Source of the DNA: a virus
Length of the DNA stretch: 23,219 bases
Virus record (IMG/VR): IMGVR_UViG_3300025853_009693
Location: 1-23,219 of that record
Reading direction: 5' to 3' (one strand)
Part shown: positions 1 through 7,494 of the stretch, piece after piece
Position numbering within the stretch: the first letter of the stretch is position 1
How the letters are laid out: each line of letters begins with the position of its first letter
The notes under the pieces: model-generated
What the model was told of the DNA's origin: nothing
The model's input: the letters and a program-made list of their open reading frames with translations, nothing else
Database searches by the model: none
Made by a program: the position numbers and the translations under genes

Positions 1-74
1 AGCAGATTACTAATCGCACATATCAAATCAAGAATGCAATTGAGTTCATGAGATTCAATGCTGGACTAGGGTAG
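1..74 (+). CDS. uvsY: UvsY recombination mediator, C-terminal end only
   Basis: The frame starting at base 3 is open from the window edge and ends at TAG (72-74), giving 23 residues ending in FMRFNAGLG. They match the end of T4 UvsY as I recall it (AIKHIQDMRAFEAGK) in spacing and in the R-F/A-x-AG finish. The next complete gene but one is uvsW, as in other T4-like cyanophages. UvsY loads the UvsX recombinase onto ssDNA coated with gp32. Most of the gene lies outside the window, so the assignment rests on a short match plus gene order. Confidence 0.72.
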   Translation, partial: QITNRTYQIKNAIEFMRFNAGLG

Positions 75-84
75 ATAAATATTT
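61..84 (+). repeat. Direct repeat, left copy, flanking the NUMOD3 gene
   Basis: This 24-base segment (CTGGA-CTA-...-GATAAATATTT) resembles the 23-base segment at 414-436 (CTGGA-TAT-...-GATAAATATTT). The first 5 and last 11 bases are identical. The left copy covers the end of uvsY, its stop codon and the late-promoter-like motif. The right copy covers the end and stop codon of the NUMOD3 gene and the same motif. Confidence 0.6.
75..81 (+). promoter_or_regulatory. Late-promoter-like motif ATAAATA after uvsY
   Basis: ATAAATA directly follows the uvsY stop codon. It matches the core of the T4 late promoter (TATAAATA), which is read by gp55-containing RNA polymerase. An 11-base copy of the same element, GATAAATATTT, recurs at 426-436. 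Use as a promoter is inferred from the motif and its position only. Confidence 0.5.
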
Positions 85-94
85 GAAGTAACAA

Positions 95-430
95 ATGCAA
101 AGTATGGATGATATATTTTCCTCTCTAAAAGATTTTGATTTTGACGACAATAATTTTGAACCTTTTGATCATAAGTATTGGAGAAAGGGATGGAATCATA
201 CAGAAGAAGCAAAATTAAAAATGTCTCTTTCAAAAAAAGGGAAAGAACCTTGGAATAAAGGATTAACCGGGTTTTCTCACAGTGAAGAGACTAAAGAAAA
301 AATGAGAAAAAGAATGCAGGGCAATAGTTACACAAAAGGAAGAAAACTTACAGAAGAAGAAAAAAAGAAGAGAAGTGATAGTTTAAAGGAATACTATAAA
401 AAAAGAAGAGAGTCTGGATATAAGAGATAA
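95..430 (+). CDS. Orphan NUMOD3-repeat DNA-binding-like protein
   Basis: This 111-residue protein is rich in Lys, Arg and Glu. From about residue 35 it carries tandem NUMOD3-type repeats: HTEEAKLKMSLSKKGK, then the bridge EPWNKGLTG, then HSEETKEKMRKRMQG, and a weaker LTEEEKKKRSDSLKE. NUMOD3 repeats form the DNA-contacting tails of phage GIY-YIG and HNH homing endonucleases. No GIY-YIG, HNH or other catalytic motif is present: the first 34 residues are acidic and Phe-rich (DFDFDDNNF). It is either a remnant of a homing endonuclease or a stand-alone DNA-binding protein. ATG at 95 is used; ATG at 104 is also possible and neither has a clear ribosome site. The gene separates uvsY from uvsW and is flanked by short direct repeats. 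Confidence 0.75.
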   Translation: MQSMDDIFSSLKDFDFDDNNFEPFDHKYWRKGWNHTEEAKLKMSLSKKGKEPWNKGLTGFSHSEETKEKMRKRMQGNSYTKGRKLTEEEKKKRSDSLKEYYKKRRESGYKR

Positions 431-436
431 ATATTT
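414..436 (+). repeat. Direct repeat, right copy, flanking the NUMOD3 gene
   Basis: Right-hand partner of the repeat at 61-84. The shared GATAAATATTT lies at 426-436 here and at 74-84 in the left copy, and both are preceded by CTGGA. The pair brackets the NUMOD3 gene almost exactly. Confidence 0.6.
427..433 (+). promoter_or_regulatory. Late-promoter-like motif ATAAATA before uvsW
   Basis: ATAAATA overlaps the TAA stop (428-430) of the NUMOD3 gene and lies 20 bases before the uvsW start. It is the same motif as at 75-81 and would place a T4-style late start just ahead of uvsW, which is a late-expressed gene in T4. The assignment is by motif only. Confidence 0.5.
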
Positions 437-453
437 CCAGATAGAATCTTAAT

Positions 454-1932
454 ATGAATACTACTGATCTTGTTATAAAAAAAGCAAATGAAGTATTTTT
501 AAGAATAGAAACACAACCACACATTGAATACGAATTAAGAGATAAATTTACCTTTCAAGTGGAAGGGGCTAAATTTATGCCCCAATATAGAAATAGAAAC
601 TGGAACGGGGAGATTCATTTATATGATATGAGATCCAAACAGATTTATGTTGGACTCTTAGATAAGATTGTCAATTTCTGTAAGCAATACGGATATACTT
701 ATAAGTTTGAAGACAATAAGTTCTATGGAACTCCATATGAGGAAAATGAACATATCTCATATGAAGGTGTCAAGGATTATATGCATTCCATTTGTGTCCA
801 TACTCCCAGGAAGTATCAAATTGAGGGAGTATATGGTGCCCTAAAGCATAATAGAAAACTATTGATAAGCCCCACAGCGAGCGGCAAATCACTAATGATT
901 TATTCCCTCGTAAGATACTATGTGGATAAAGGCAAAAAAATTCTTCTAGTTGTTCCGACGACATCTCTTGTAGAGCAGATGTACAAGGACTTTTTGGATT
1001 ATGGTTGGGATGCTGACTCATATTGCCACCGTATCTATTCTGGTAGAGAGAAGAGTAATGATGCTCCAGTGACAATTACCACATGGCAGTCAGTATATAA
1101 ACTAGAGCGATCTTTTTTTGAAGATTATGGATGTATTATAGGTGATGAAGCACATCTTTTCAAGTCCAAATCATTAATACAAATCATGACTAAACTACAT
1201 CATGCAAAATATAGATTTGGATTTACTGGAACATTAGATGGTACACAAACTCACAAGTGGGTTCTTGAAGGATTATTTGGCCCATCGTATAAGGTAACAA
1301 GAACTGATGAGTTGATGAGACAAGGACATCTTTCTCAACTTGACATTCAGTGTCTTGTTCTTAAACACCCACCACAAAAGTTTGAAACTTATGAAGATGA
1401 GATACAGTATTTAATCGGTCACGAACAGAGAAATAAGTTCATTCGTAATCTTACTTTAGATTTAAAAGGCAATACTCTTGTTTTGTTTGCAAGAGTAGAA
1501 GCTCATGGTGCAGTACTTTACGAACAAATAAATAGTAACACTAGTGAAGAACGTAAAGTATTCTTTGTTCATGGTGGAGTGGATGCTGAAGAAAGAGAAT
1601 TAGTCAGAGAGATTACAGAGAGAGAAAACAACGCAATTATTGTTGCCTCTTATGGAACTTTTTCTACAGGTATCAATATTAAAAACCTCCATAATGTTAT
1701 CTTTGCCTCTCCAAGTAAGTCCAGAATCAGAAATCTTCAAAGTATTGGACGAGTTCTTAGAAAAGGAAAAGACAAAGTAAAAGCCACTCTTTACGATATC
1801 TCTGACGATTGCACTTATAACACTAGAAAAAATTATACTCTTAATCACTTTATTGAAAGAATTAAAACATACAATGAAGAGAATTTTAACTATGAGATAA
1901 TCACTATTCAATTAAAGAAAAATGGGAATTGA
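454..1932 (+). CDS. uvsW: UvsW-like superfamily 2 DNA helicase
   Basis: This 492-residue SF2 helicase is close to the length of T4 UvsW (about 500). Visible motifs are Walker A SPTASGKS (139-146), Walker B DEAH (231-234), motif III-like FTGT (257-260) and motif VI SIGRVLRKG (430-438). The roughly 110 residues before the helicase core match the position of the small N-terminal DNA-binding domain of UvsW. UvsW unwinds branched DNA and R-loops, and in T4 it shifts replication from origin-primed to recombination-dependent. The neighbours (uvsY upstream; gp55, gp47 and gp46 downstream) fit. The next gene starts 11 bases before this stop, which suggests coupled translation. Confidence 0.95.
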   Translation: MNTTDLVIKKANEVFLRIETQPHIEYELRDKFTFQVEGAKFMPQYRNRNWNGEIHLYDMRSKQIYVGLLDKIVNFCKQYGYTYKFEDNKFYGTPYEENEHISYEGVKDYMHSICVHTPRKYQIEGVYGALKHNRKLLISPTASGKSLMIYSLVRYYVDKGKKILLVVPTTSLVEQMYKDFLDYGWDADSYCHRIYSGREKSNDAPVTITTWQSVYKLERSFFEDYGCIIGDEAHLFKSKSLIQIMTKLHHAKYRFGFTGTLDGTQTHKWVLEGLFGPSYKVTRTDELMRQGHLSQLDIQCLVLKHPPQKFETYEDEIQYLIGHEQRNKFIRNLTLDLKGNTLVLFARVEAHGAVLYEQINSNTSEERKVFFVHGGVDAEERELVREITERENNAIIVASYGTFSTGINIKNLHNVIFASPSKSRIRNLQSIGRVLRKGKDKVKATLYDISDDCTYNTRKNYTLNHFIERIKTYNEENFNYEIITIQLKKNGN

Positions 1933-2317
1933 AGACGACTTTTATGCAACAATAAAGTTAAAAACAGGAGAAGAGATATTTGCTAAAGTAGCAGCTTCTG
2001 AAGAAGAAGATAGAACTATGTTAATAGTTTCTAATCCAATTATTGTTAATGAAATAACAGGAAGAAAAGGTGTTGTTGGTTATTCATTAGAACCTTGGCT
2101 TAAAACAACAACTGATGATATGTTCATCTTAAATCTAGAAGATGTTCTTACTATCTCTGAATCTTCTGATATTGAAATGATAATGATGTATCAAACTTTC
2201 GTAAGAGAACCTTTAGACAAAGGAACTAATAAAAAGAATATTACTAAAACAATGGGTTATGTCTCTAATGTCAATGATGCTAAAGAGATTCTAGAGAAGC
2301 TCTATAAGAGTAGCTAA
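1922..2317 (+). CDS. Sm-like (Lsm-fold) small protein, paralogue A
   Basis: This 131-residue protein starts inside the end of uvsW (11-base overlap). The pattern is short beta strands: TIKLKTGEEIFAKV (10-23), then SNPIIV (37-42), then YSLEPWL (54-60), DDMFI (65-69) and EDVLTISE (73-80). The L-K-T/S-G-E-[ED]-I strand-turn followed by NP-x-[IV]V and [EF]PW recurs in the protein at 16808-17194 and, more weakly, at 17133-17390, so the three are paralogues. The first strand pair resembles the Sm1 motif of Sm/Lsm/Hfq proteins. I recall a published crystal structure of an Sm-like protein of putative cyanophage origin, which makes RNA binding plausible. That function is inference. A C-terminal helical tail (about 95-131) is not shared closely. 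Confidence 0.7.
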   Translation: MGIEDDFYATIKLKTGEEIFAKVAASEEEDRTMLIVSNPIIVNEITGRKGVVGYSLEPWLKTTTDDMFILNLEDVLTISESSDIEMIMMYQTFVREPLDKGTNKKNITKTMGYVSNVNDAKEILEKLYKSS

Positions 2318-2366
2318 GCCATCTCTATCAACCCTAACAAAGGTATTCTACTGAGTATTTGAGGAC

Positions 2367-2395
2367 TTGTCAAGCATTTTTAAAAATGGTATAAT
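2367..2395 (+). promoter_or_regulatory. Sigma70-type promoter for gp55, palindromic spacer
   Basis: TTGTCA (2367-2372) is one mismatch from the -35 consensus. It is followed by exactly 17 bases and a perfect -10 TATAAT (2390-2395). A start near 2402 gives a leader of about 18 bases to the gp55 ATG. The spacer holds a perfect 14-base palindrome, CATTTTTAAAAATG (2375-2388), centred between the two boxes. This is the only clear control element between the Sm-like gene and gp55. No terminator is visible in 2318-2366. Confidence 0.85.
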
Positions 2396-2419
2396 TCATA
2401 CATATTATGAGATAAACTA

Positions 2420-2959
2420 ATGATATCAACAGCAGTTATGGCCAAAAGAAAGAGGTCAGAGCACTACGTAAACAATAAAGAGTTTCTCTCCGCACTGATT
2501 AAATATCGTGAAGATGTTGAGATTGCCTTTATCAAGAAGTATGGTAGAGAACCAACCAAAGAAGATCGCTCTCAGAGATGGGACACTAAGCCTCCTATTC
2601 CCCGCTACATTGGTGAGTGTTTCCTGAAGATTGCTAATCACCTATCATTCAAACCAAACTTCGTGAACTACATGTTCAAAGAGGATATGATTTCTGATGG
2701 GATTGAGAACTGTGTTCAATACATTCACAACTTCAATCCAGAGAAGTCACAGAACCCCTTTGCATACTTCACCCAAATCATTCACTATGCTTTCCTTCGT
2801 CGTATCCAAAGAGAAAAGCGTCAGTTAGAAATCAAGAACAAAATCCTTGAGAAGTCTGGATTCAGTGAAGTGTTTGATGATAGCAATACACTTGACGGCT
2901 CTAACTATTCCGACTACAATAGCATTAAGGACAACGTTCACTCAAAACTGCGCGGTTAA
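2420..2959 (+). CDS. 55: gp55-like sigma factor for late transcription
   Basis: At 179 residues it is close to T4 gp55 (185). The central segment has region-2-like sigma features: IENCVQYIHNFNPEKSQNPFAYFTQIIHYAFLRRIQREKRQ, read here as IENCVQYIHNFNPEKS followed by NPFAYFTQIIHYAFLRR (about 95-132). It contains the aromatic-rich -10 recognition helix typical of phage-type minor sigma factors. In T4, gp55 joins host RNA polymerase, reads TATAAATA and is activated by the gp45 clamp, which is also encoded here. ATG 2420 is preferred (GAGA 5-8 bases ahead); ATG 2438 is a weaker alternative. It is transcribed from the promoter at 2367-2395, and its stop overlaps the gp47 start by one base (TAATG). 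Confidence 0.92.
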   Translation: MISTAVMAKRKRSEHYVNNKEFLSALIKYREDVEIAFIKKYGREPTKEDRSQRWDTKPPIPRYIGECFLKIANHLSFKPNFVNYMFKEDMISDGIENCVQYIHNFNPEKSQNPFAYFTQIIHYAFLRRIQREKRQLEIKNKILEKSGFSEVFDDSNTLDGSNYSDYNSIKDNVHSKLRG

Positions 2960-3999
2960 TGAAAGTTGCAATTATTACCGATCAGCATTTCGGTGCAAGA
3001 AAGAATTCAAAACTTTTTCATGATTACTTTCTGAAGTTTTATGAGAACGTATTCTTTCCTACACTAAAAAAAGAAGGTATCACAACTGTAATTGATATGG
3101 GTGATACCTTTGACAGTCGCAAAGGTATTGATTTCTCAGCACTTTCTTGGGCAAAGAATAATTATTACGATAGACTCCAAGCAATGGGAGTAACTGTCCA
3201 TACCATTGTTGGAAATCATACTGCATATTATAAAAATACAAATGAAGTAAATGCTGTAGATTTACTTCTACGTGAATATGACAATGTAACCGTATATTCC
3301 GAACCAACTGAAGTCACATTAGATAAACTTAAAGTTCTTTTTATACCCTGGATTAATCAAGAAAATTATGAAACTACTCTCACATCTATTAAAACTACAT
3401 CTAGCATATGTGCGATGGGGCACCTTGAGCTACAAGGATTTAGAGTTAATAAAAGTATCGTCATGGAACACGGTATGGAGAGCAAATTATTTGAGAAGTT
3501 CAGTCATGTCTTCTCGGGACACTATCACACTCGATCGGACAACGGAAGAATCTTTTATCTAGGAAATCCATATGAATTGTATTGGAATGATTTGAATGAT
3601 AAAAGAGGTTTCCACATCTTTGATACTGAAACGTTAGAACACACTCCAATCAATAATCCTTATAGAATGTTCTATAGCATCTACTATGAGGATACAAACT
3701 ACCAAACATTTGATACCAGGGAATATGAGAACAAAATTGTAAAGGTTATTGTTCGTAAAAAAACTGATACCAAGCAATTTGAAAAGTTCATTGATAAACT
3801 TTATGCTTCTAATGTTTCTGACTTAAAGGTTGTAGAAAATTTTGTAATTGAAGAATCTGAAGAGTTTGAAGCATTTGAGTCAGAAGACACCCTTTCTATC
3901 TTGAATAGATATATTCAGGAGGCAGAAATTAATCTTGATAAATCAGTTGTTCAGCGAATGATGCAGGAGATATATCAAGAAGCTTGTGAACTAGTGTAA
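2959..3999 (+). CDS. 47: gp47-like recombination nuclease subunit (Mre11-like)
   Basis: This 346-residue calcineurin-like phosphoesterase has the Mre11 metal-binding set: D8-x-H10, GD (48-49, in GDTFDSR), GNH (85-87), GHLEL (near 154) and SGHYH (186-190). With gp46 it forms the SbcCD/Rad50-Mre11-type complex that resects DNA ends for UvsX-driven recombination and takes part in host DNA breakdown. The start overlaps the gp55 stop by one base, and the next gene's ATG overlaps this stop in the same way, so translation is probably coupled. Length and order match T4 (339 residues). Confidence 0.95.
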   Translation: MKVAIITDQHFGARKNSKLFHDYFLKFYENVFFPTLKKEGITTVIDMGDTFDSRKGIDFSALSWAKNNYYDRLQAMGVTVHTIVGNHTAYYKNTNEVNAVDLLLREYDNVTVYSEPTEVTLDKLKVLFIPWINQENYETTLTSIKTTSSICAMGHLELQGFRVNKSIVMEHGMESKLFEKFSHVFSGHYHTRSDNGRIFYLGNPYELYWNDLNDKRGFHIFDTETLEHTPINNPYRMFYSIYYEDTNYQTFDTREYENKIVKVIVRKKTDTKQFEKFIDKLYASNVSDLKVVENFVIEESEEFEAFESEDTLSILNRYIQEAEINLDKSVVQRMMQEIYQEACELV

Positions 4000-4271
4000 T
4001 GTTTATTCTAACAATTCATGGAAAAGAAACTGAAGGCGCATATTCAGTAAAGAATGAAGAAGGAGAACAAATTCTTTATCTCTTTGAAGAGGAAGATGAT
4101 GCCGTTAGGTTTGCCATGATGTTGGAAGAAGACGGAAGTCCAGAAATGCATGTGATTGAGATTGAAGATGAAATAATGATAAAGACATGCGAGATGAGTG
4201 ATTATAGATATGCTATCATTACTAAAAATGACTTTGTAATTCCTCCTAGAACTGAACATGATTTTATTTGA
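3999..4271 (+). CDS. DUF3110-like small acidic protein
   Basis: A 90-residue acidic protein lies between gp47 and gp46, overlapping both (1 base and 14 bases). The pattern ILTIHGKETEGAYSV, then ILYLFEEEDDAVRFAMMLEEDG (25-46), then a strand VIEIEDEIM resembles DUF3110, a small family I know mainly from cyanobacteria and plastids with a conserved F-E-x-E-D-D-A-x-R-[FY]-A core. The function is unknown. Its place inside the nuclease operon suggests a role with the gp46/47 complex, but nothing in the sequence shows it. Capture of a host gene is the likely origin. Confidence 0.65.
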   Translation: MFILTIHGKETEGAYSVKNEEGEQILYLFEEEDDAVRFAMMLEEDGSPEMHVIEIEDEIMIKTCEMSDYRYAIITKNDFVIPPRTEHDFI

Positions 4272-5970
4272 AAAAATTCGTTGGAAAAATTTTCTTAGTA
4301 CAGGACAACAGTTTACTGAACTAGACTTTACCAAACACAATACAAACTTAATCATTGGTACGAACGGTGCTGGTAAGTCAACCGTTCTTGATGCTCTTAC
4401 GTTTTCTTTGTTTGGTAAGCCTTTTCGTAAAATCAATAAACCTCAACTAATTAACTCTGTAAATGAAAAGGACTGTAGAGTTGAAGTTGAATTTTCTATT
4501 GGTGGAACTCAATGGAAAGTTGTAAGGGGAATCAAACCTAATATTTTTGAAGTATGGCGAGATGATTCTCTTCTCGATCAAGCTTCCGCTGCTCTAGATC
4601 AACAGAAGTGGTTGGAGCAGAATGTTCTGAAAATGAATTACAAGTCATTCACTCAGATTGTGATTCTGGGTAGTAGCACGTTTGTTCCTTTTATGCAACT
4701 AACTGCTGCTAATCGTAGAGAAGTGATTGAAGATTTGCTCGACATCAAAATCTTTTCTTCAATGAATTCTGTAATTAAAGACAAGATTCGTCTTATCAAA
4801 GAAGATATCAAAGTTCTTGATTTGAAGAAAGAATCTCTTCTAGATAAAGTTCAAATGCAGAAGAACTTTATTGAAGAGCTTGAGAATCGTGGTAAAGAAA
4901 ATATCAAAGACAAAGAAACTAGTATTCAAAAACTTCTTGCAGAAGAAAACAATACTATCAATGAAAATATTGAGATTTCTAATAATGTGAATTTATTAGA
5001 AAAACAACTAGAAAAACATATCGGAGCTACAGAGAAACTTCGCAAGTTGGGAAACCTTAAGGGTAAGATTTCTCAGAAAGTATCTGCAATTACGAAAGAG
5101 CATAAGTTCTTTACTGAGAATACGGTATGCCCTACTTGCACACAGTCCATCGAAGAGGAGTTTAGAATAAATAGAATTAAGGACGCTCAAGATAAAGCAA
5201 AGGAGTTGCAATCTGGTTACAAAGAACTGGAGGAGGCAATTAAAGAGGAAGAGGAGCGAGAGCGTCAATTCACTGCTCTATCGAAGGAGATTTCAAAACT
5301 AACTAATGGCATTTCTCAAAACAATATCAAGATTTCTGGATGTCAGAGACAAATCAGAGATATTGAACATGAAATTCAAGTTCTTACCGAGAACCTTGCA
5401 AACCGAAATTCTGAACATGAGAAGTTAGAATCCTTCAATAAAAACTTAAAAACTACATACGACGAGCTCGCTTCTAAAAAAGACACAATCAACTACTACG
5501 ATTTTTCGTATAGTTTGCTTAAAGACGGTGGAGTAAAATCCAAAATCATTAAGAAGTACCTACCGCTGATAAATCAGCAAGTTAACCGTTATCTTCAGAT
5601 GATGGATTTCTATATTAACTTCACACTTGATGAGGAATTTAACGAAACCGTCCAGTCACCTATCCATGAAGATTTCTCCTATGCTTCTTTTAGTGAAGGG
5701 GAGAAGATGAGAATTGACTTAGCACTTCTTTTCACTTGGAGAGAAGTTGCGAGAATGAAGAACTCAGTCAATACAAATCTTTTAATCATGGATGAGGTAT
5801 TTGATTCATCACTCGATGGCTTTGGGACAGAAGAGTTTCTCAAAATCATCCGCTTCGTTATCAAAGATGCAAATGTATTTGTCATCTCCCACAAGCAAGG
5901 GATGGAAGACAGATTCGATCAGTGTATTAGATTTGAGAAAATTAAAGGATTCAGTAGGATGGCTGTATGA
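4258..5970 (+). CDS. 46: gp46-like recombination nuclease ATPase (Rad50/SbcC-like)
   Basis: This 570-residue SMC-type ATPase (T4: 560) has Walker A GTNGAGKST (34-42) and long coiled-coil arms rich in Glu/Lys (about 170-420). The arms are broken by the zinc-hook CPTC (291-294). The ABC signature FSEGE (478-482) and Walker B LLIMDE (508-513) follow. It powers gp47 and tethers DNA ends through the zinc hook. The start lies 14 bases inside the DUF3110-like gene, and the stop overlaps the next start as ATGA, so it is translated as part of a coupled set. Confidence 0.96.
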   Translation: MILFEKIRWKNFLSTGQQFTELDFTKHNTNLIIGTNGAGKSTVLDALTFSLFGKPFRKINKPQLINSVNEKDCRVEVEFSIGGTQWKVVRGIKPNIFEVWRDDSLLDQASAALDQQKWLEQNVLKMNYKSFTQIVILGSSTFVPFMQLTAANRREVIEDLLDIKIFSSMNSVIKDKIRLIKEDIKVLDLKKESLLDKVQMQKNFIEELENRGKENIKDKETSIQKLLAEENNTINENIEISNNVNLLEKQLEKHIGATEKLRKLGNLKGKISQKVSAITKEHKFFTENTVCPTCTQSIEEEFRINRIKDAQDKAKELQSGYKELEEAIKEEEERERQFTALSKEISKLTNGISQNNIKISGCQRQIRDIEHEIQVLTENLANRNSEHEKLESFNKNLKTTYDELASKKDTINYYDFSYSLLKDGGVKSKIIKKYLPLINQQVNRYLQMMDFYINFTLDEEFNETVQSPIHEDFSYASFSEGEKMRIDLALLFTWREVARMKNSVNTNLLIMDEVFDSSLDGFGTEEFLKIIRFVIKDANVFVISHKQGMEDRFDQCIRFEKIKGFSRMAV

Positions 5971-6755
5971 TTGGAATTGTAGGTAATGGATTTGTTGGTA
6001 ACGCTGTTTATCAAAATTTCAGAGACAAATTAGAGTGCAGAGTTTTTGATGTTGACAAGAATCGATCTCTCAACACTCTAGAAGAAGTTCTGCAACAGAG
6101 GTATATCTTTGTGTGTCTTCCGACACCAATGAGAAGCATGGGAGAATGTGATACTTCAATTTTGAATAACTTTTTTGAAAACCTTCCTGAAGAAGTGAAT
6201 GGAATTTTTGTCATCAAATCTACTGTTCCGATTGGAACGACAAAAAAATATTCTCAAAAATATAAAGTTATTCATAATCCAGAATTTCTGACAGCAAGAA
6301 ATGCTGTTCAAGATTTTAGAAATTCTGAGCGTAATGTAATTGGTGGGGATTACGACATTTGTTATAAATTTGCGGTAATGTTTGCTGAGATATTTCCGCA
6401 TATTCCAAATATTATTGTATCCTCCGATGAAAGTGAAGCGATTAAATATTTTTCTAATACATTCTTAACACTTAAGGTAGCATACTTTAACAAGATGTAT
6501 GATATGTGTGAAAAATTAGGAATGGATTATGATAAAGTTTGTATGGGAGTAAAATCTGATAGTAGAATCGGAGAATCTCATACTAAAGTTCCTGGTATTG
6601 ATGGTGACAGAGGATTTGGTGGGACTTGTTTCCCTAAAGATTTGAACTCCCTGATTGTTCAAATGGAAAACAATGAAATCAATTCAGATTTTCTAAAAGA
6701 AATTTGGAAATATAATCAGCAAATTCGCAAAGTAATTGACTGGCATGTTACTTGA
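5967..6755 (+). CDS. Short UDP-glucose/GDP-mannose 6-dehydrogenase-like protein
   Basis: In 262 residues it has an N-terminal Rossmann glycine motif GIVGNGFVG (3-11), STVPIGTT (85-92), HNPEFL (103-108) and a central helix with K170 and N174 of the family. It ends with GFGGTCFPKD, in which C221 is the expected catalytic cysteine. Family enzymes oxidise a nucleotide sugar to its uronic acid with NAD+ and are usually over 400 residues. Here the C-terminal nucleotide-sugar-binding domain is missing: the protein ends about 40 residues after the catalytic loop. It may act as a compact enzyme, need a partner, or have another substrate. With the sulfotransferase that follows (one-base overlap) it forms a two-gene insert. 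The preference for AT-ending codons is stronger than in the gp44 to regA genes. Confidence 0.85.
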   Translation: MIGIVGNGFVGNAVYQNFRDKLECRVFDVDKNRSLNTLEEVLQQRYIFVCLPTPMRSMGECDTSILNNFFENLPEEVNGIFVIKSTVPIGTTKKYSQKYKVIHNPEFLTARNAVQDFRNSERNVIGGDYDICYKFAVMFAEIFPHIPNIIVSSDESEAIKYFSNTFLTLKVAYFNKMYDMCEKLGMDYDKVCMGVKSDSRIGESHTKVPGIDGDRGFGGTCFPKDLNSLIVQMENNEINSDFLKEIWKYNQQIRKVIDWHVT

Positions 6756-7381
6756 TGGCTACATTTAGACATGTAGAAACAGGAAAAAGATTTTTCTTTA
6801 TTCATATTCCAAGAACTGCTGGAAGATTTATTGAAAGAAACCTAGAATCTCAAGGTTGGATATGGGACGATAAAGTAAACGTCTCTAACATGTATCAGAG
6901 CATTAATGGTATTGAAGTTGCTCACTTTCATAGGGAGTATTATCAACAGTACTTAGATGTAAAGAACATACCTCACGTTTCTATTATTAGAAATCCAGTA
7001 GAAAGATTCATATCTTCTTCATTCTTTCTCACTCACTTATATGGGAATGATATCCAAGAATTGATGGAAGATCCTATGCAGTTCTTTTCTATGATTGAAA
7101 ACTATCCTTTAGAGGAATCAAGAAATTGGTTTAGAAATCAAGTTGATTTTCTATCAGATAAAACTCATGTTTGGAAGTTTGAGGCTGGATTTGGAAATGA
7201 TTTCTCAGAATGGTTGAGTCATATATTAGAAATACAAGTATCAATGAATCAAGAATTGATATACACAAAAAGAAATGAAGGTAACAAGCTTGACAAGACA
7301 CCTGCTCTCATAGATAATATAAGGCAACTCTATCGTCAGGACATTGGCAAACTCTACCCCGAACTGGCAACACCACAGTAA
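6755..7381 (+). CDS. PAPS-dependent sulfotransferase-like protein
   Basis: In 208 residues from ATG 6755 the protein shows the two cofactor motifs of carbohydrate sulfotransferases: FFFIHIPRTAGRF (13-25; the 5'-phosphosulfate loop, usually HIPKTAG) and SIIRNPVERFISS (76-88; the 3'-phosphate site). These enzymes move sulfate from PAPS to sugars. No signal peptide or membrane segment is seen, so it would act in the cytoplasm. TTG at 6752 is in frame, but ATG 6755 gives the usual TGATG junction with the dehydrogenase gene. Acceptor and purpose are unknown. Joint work with the dehydrogenase on a sugar decorating the virion, the cell surface or DNA is a guess from adjacency. Confidence 0.78.
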   Translation: MATFRHVETGKRFFFIHIPRTAGRFIERNLESQGWIWDDKVNVSNMYQSINGIEVAHFHREYYQQYLDVKNIPHVSIIRNPVERFISSSFFLTHLYGNDIQELMEDPMQFFSMIENYPLEESRNWFRNQVDFLSDKTHVWKFEAGFGNDFSEWLSHILEIQVSMNQELIYTKRNEGNKLDKTPALIDNIRQLYRQDIGKLYPELATPQ

Positions 7382-7463
7382 GAAGGAACAGAAACGTCGC
7401 CTTAAACCTCAGGCAATGAGAGCAAGGCGAGAAGCATTACGCCACTTTAAAAAGCGTCACATG

Positions 7464-7484
7464 AACCGCTCCGATGGGGCGGTT
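7464..7484 (+). terminator. GC-rich hairpin, possible weak terminator
   Basis: AACCGCTCC (7464-7472) pairs with GGGGCGGTT (7476-7484) over 9 bp with one G-T wobble and a 3-base loop. Only TTT then C follows (last T at 7485), so the U tract is poor. It lies in the 113-base gap between the sulfotransferase and the CobT-like gene. It may end transcription of the two-gene insert partly, or it may shield the CobT-like start. The rest of the gap shows no promoter. Confidence 0.4.
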
Positions 7485-7494
7485 TCGTCGTATT

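Noticed and set aside
4044-4436. Minus-strand open frame of 130 codons
   Set aside because: Opposite the DUF3110-like gene and the start of gp46, both well supported; composition is that of an antisense shadow.
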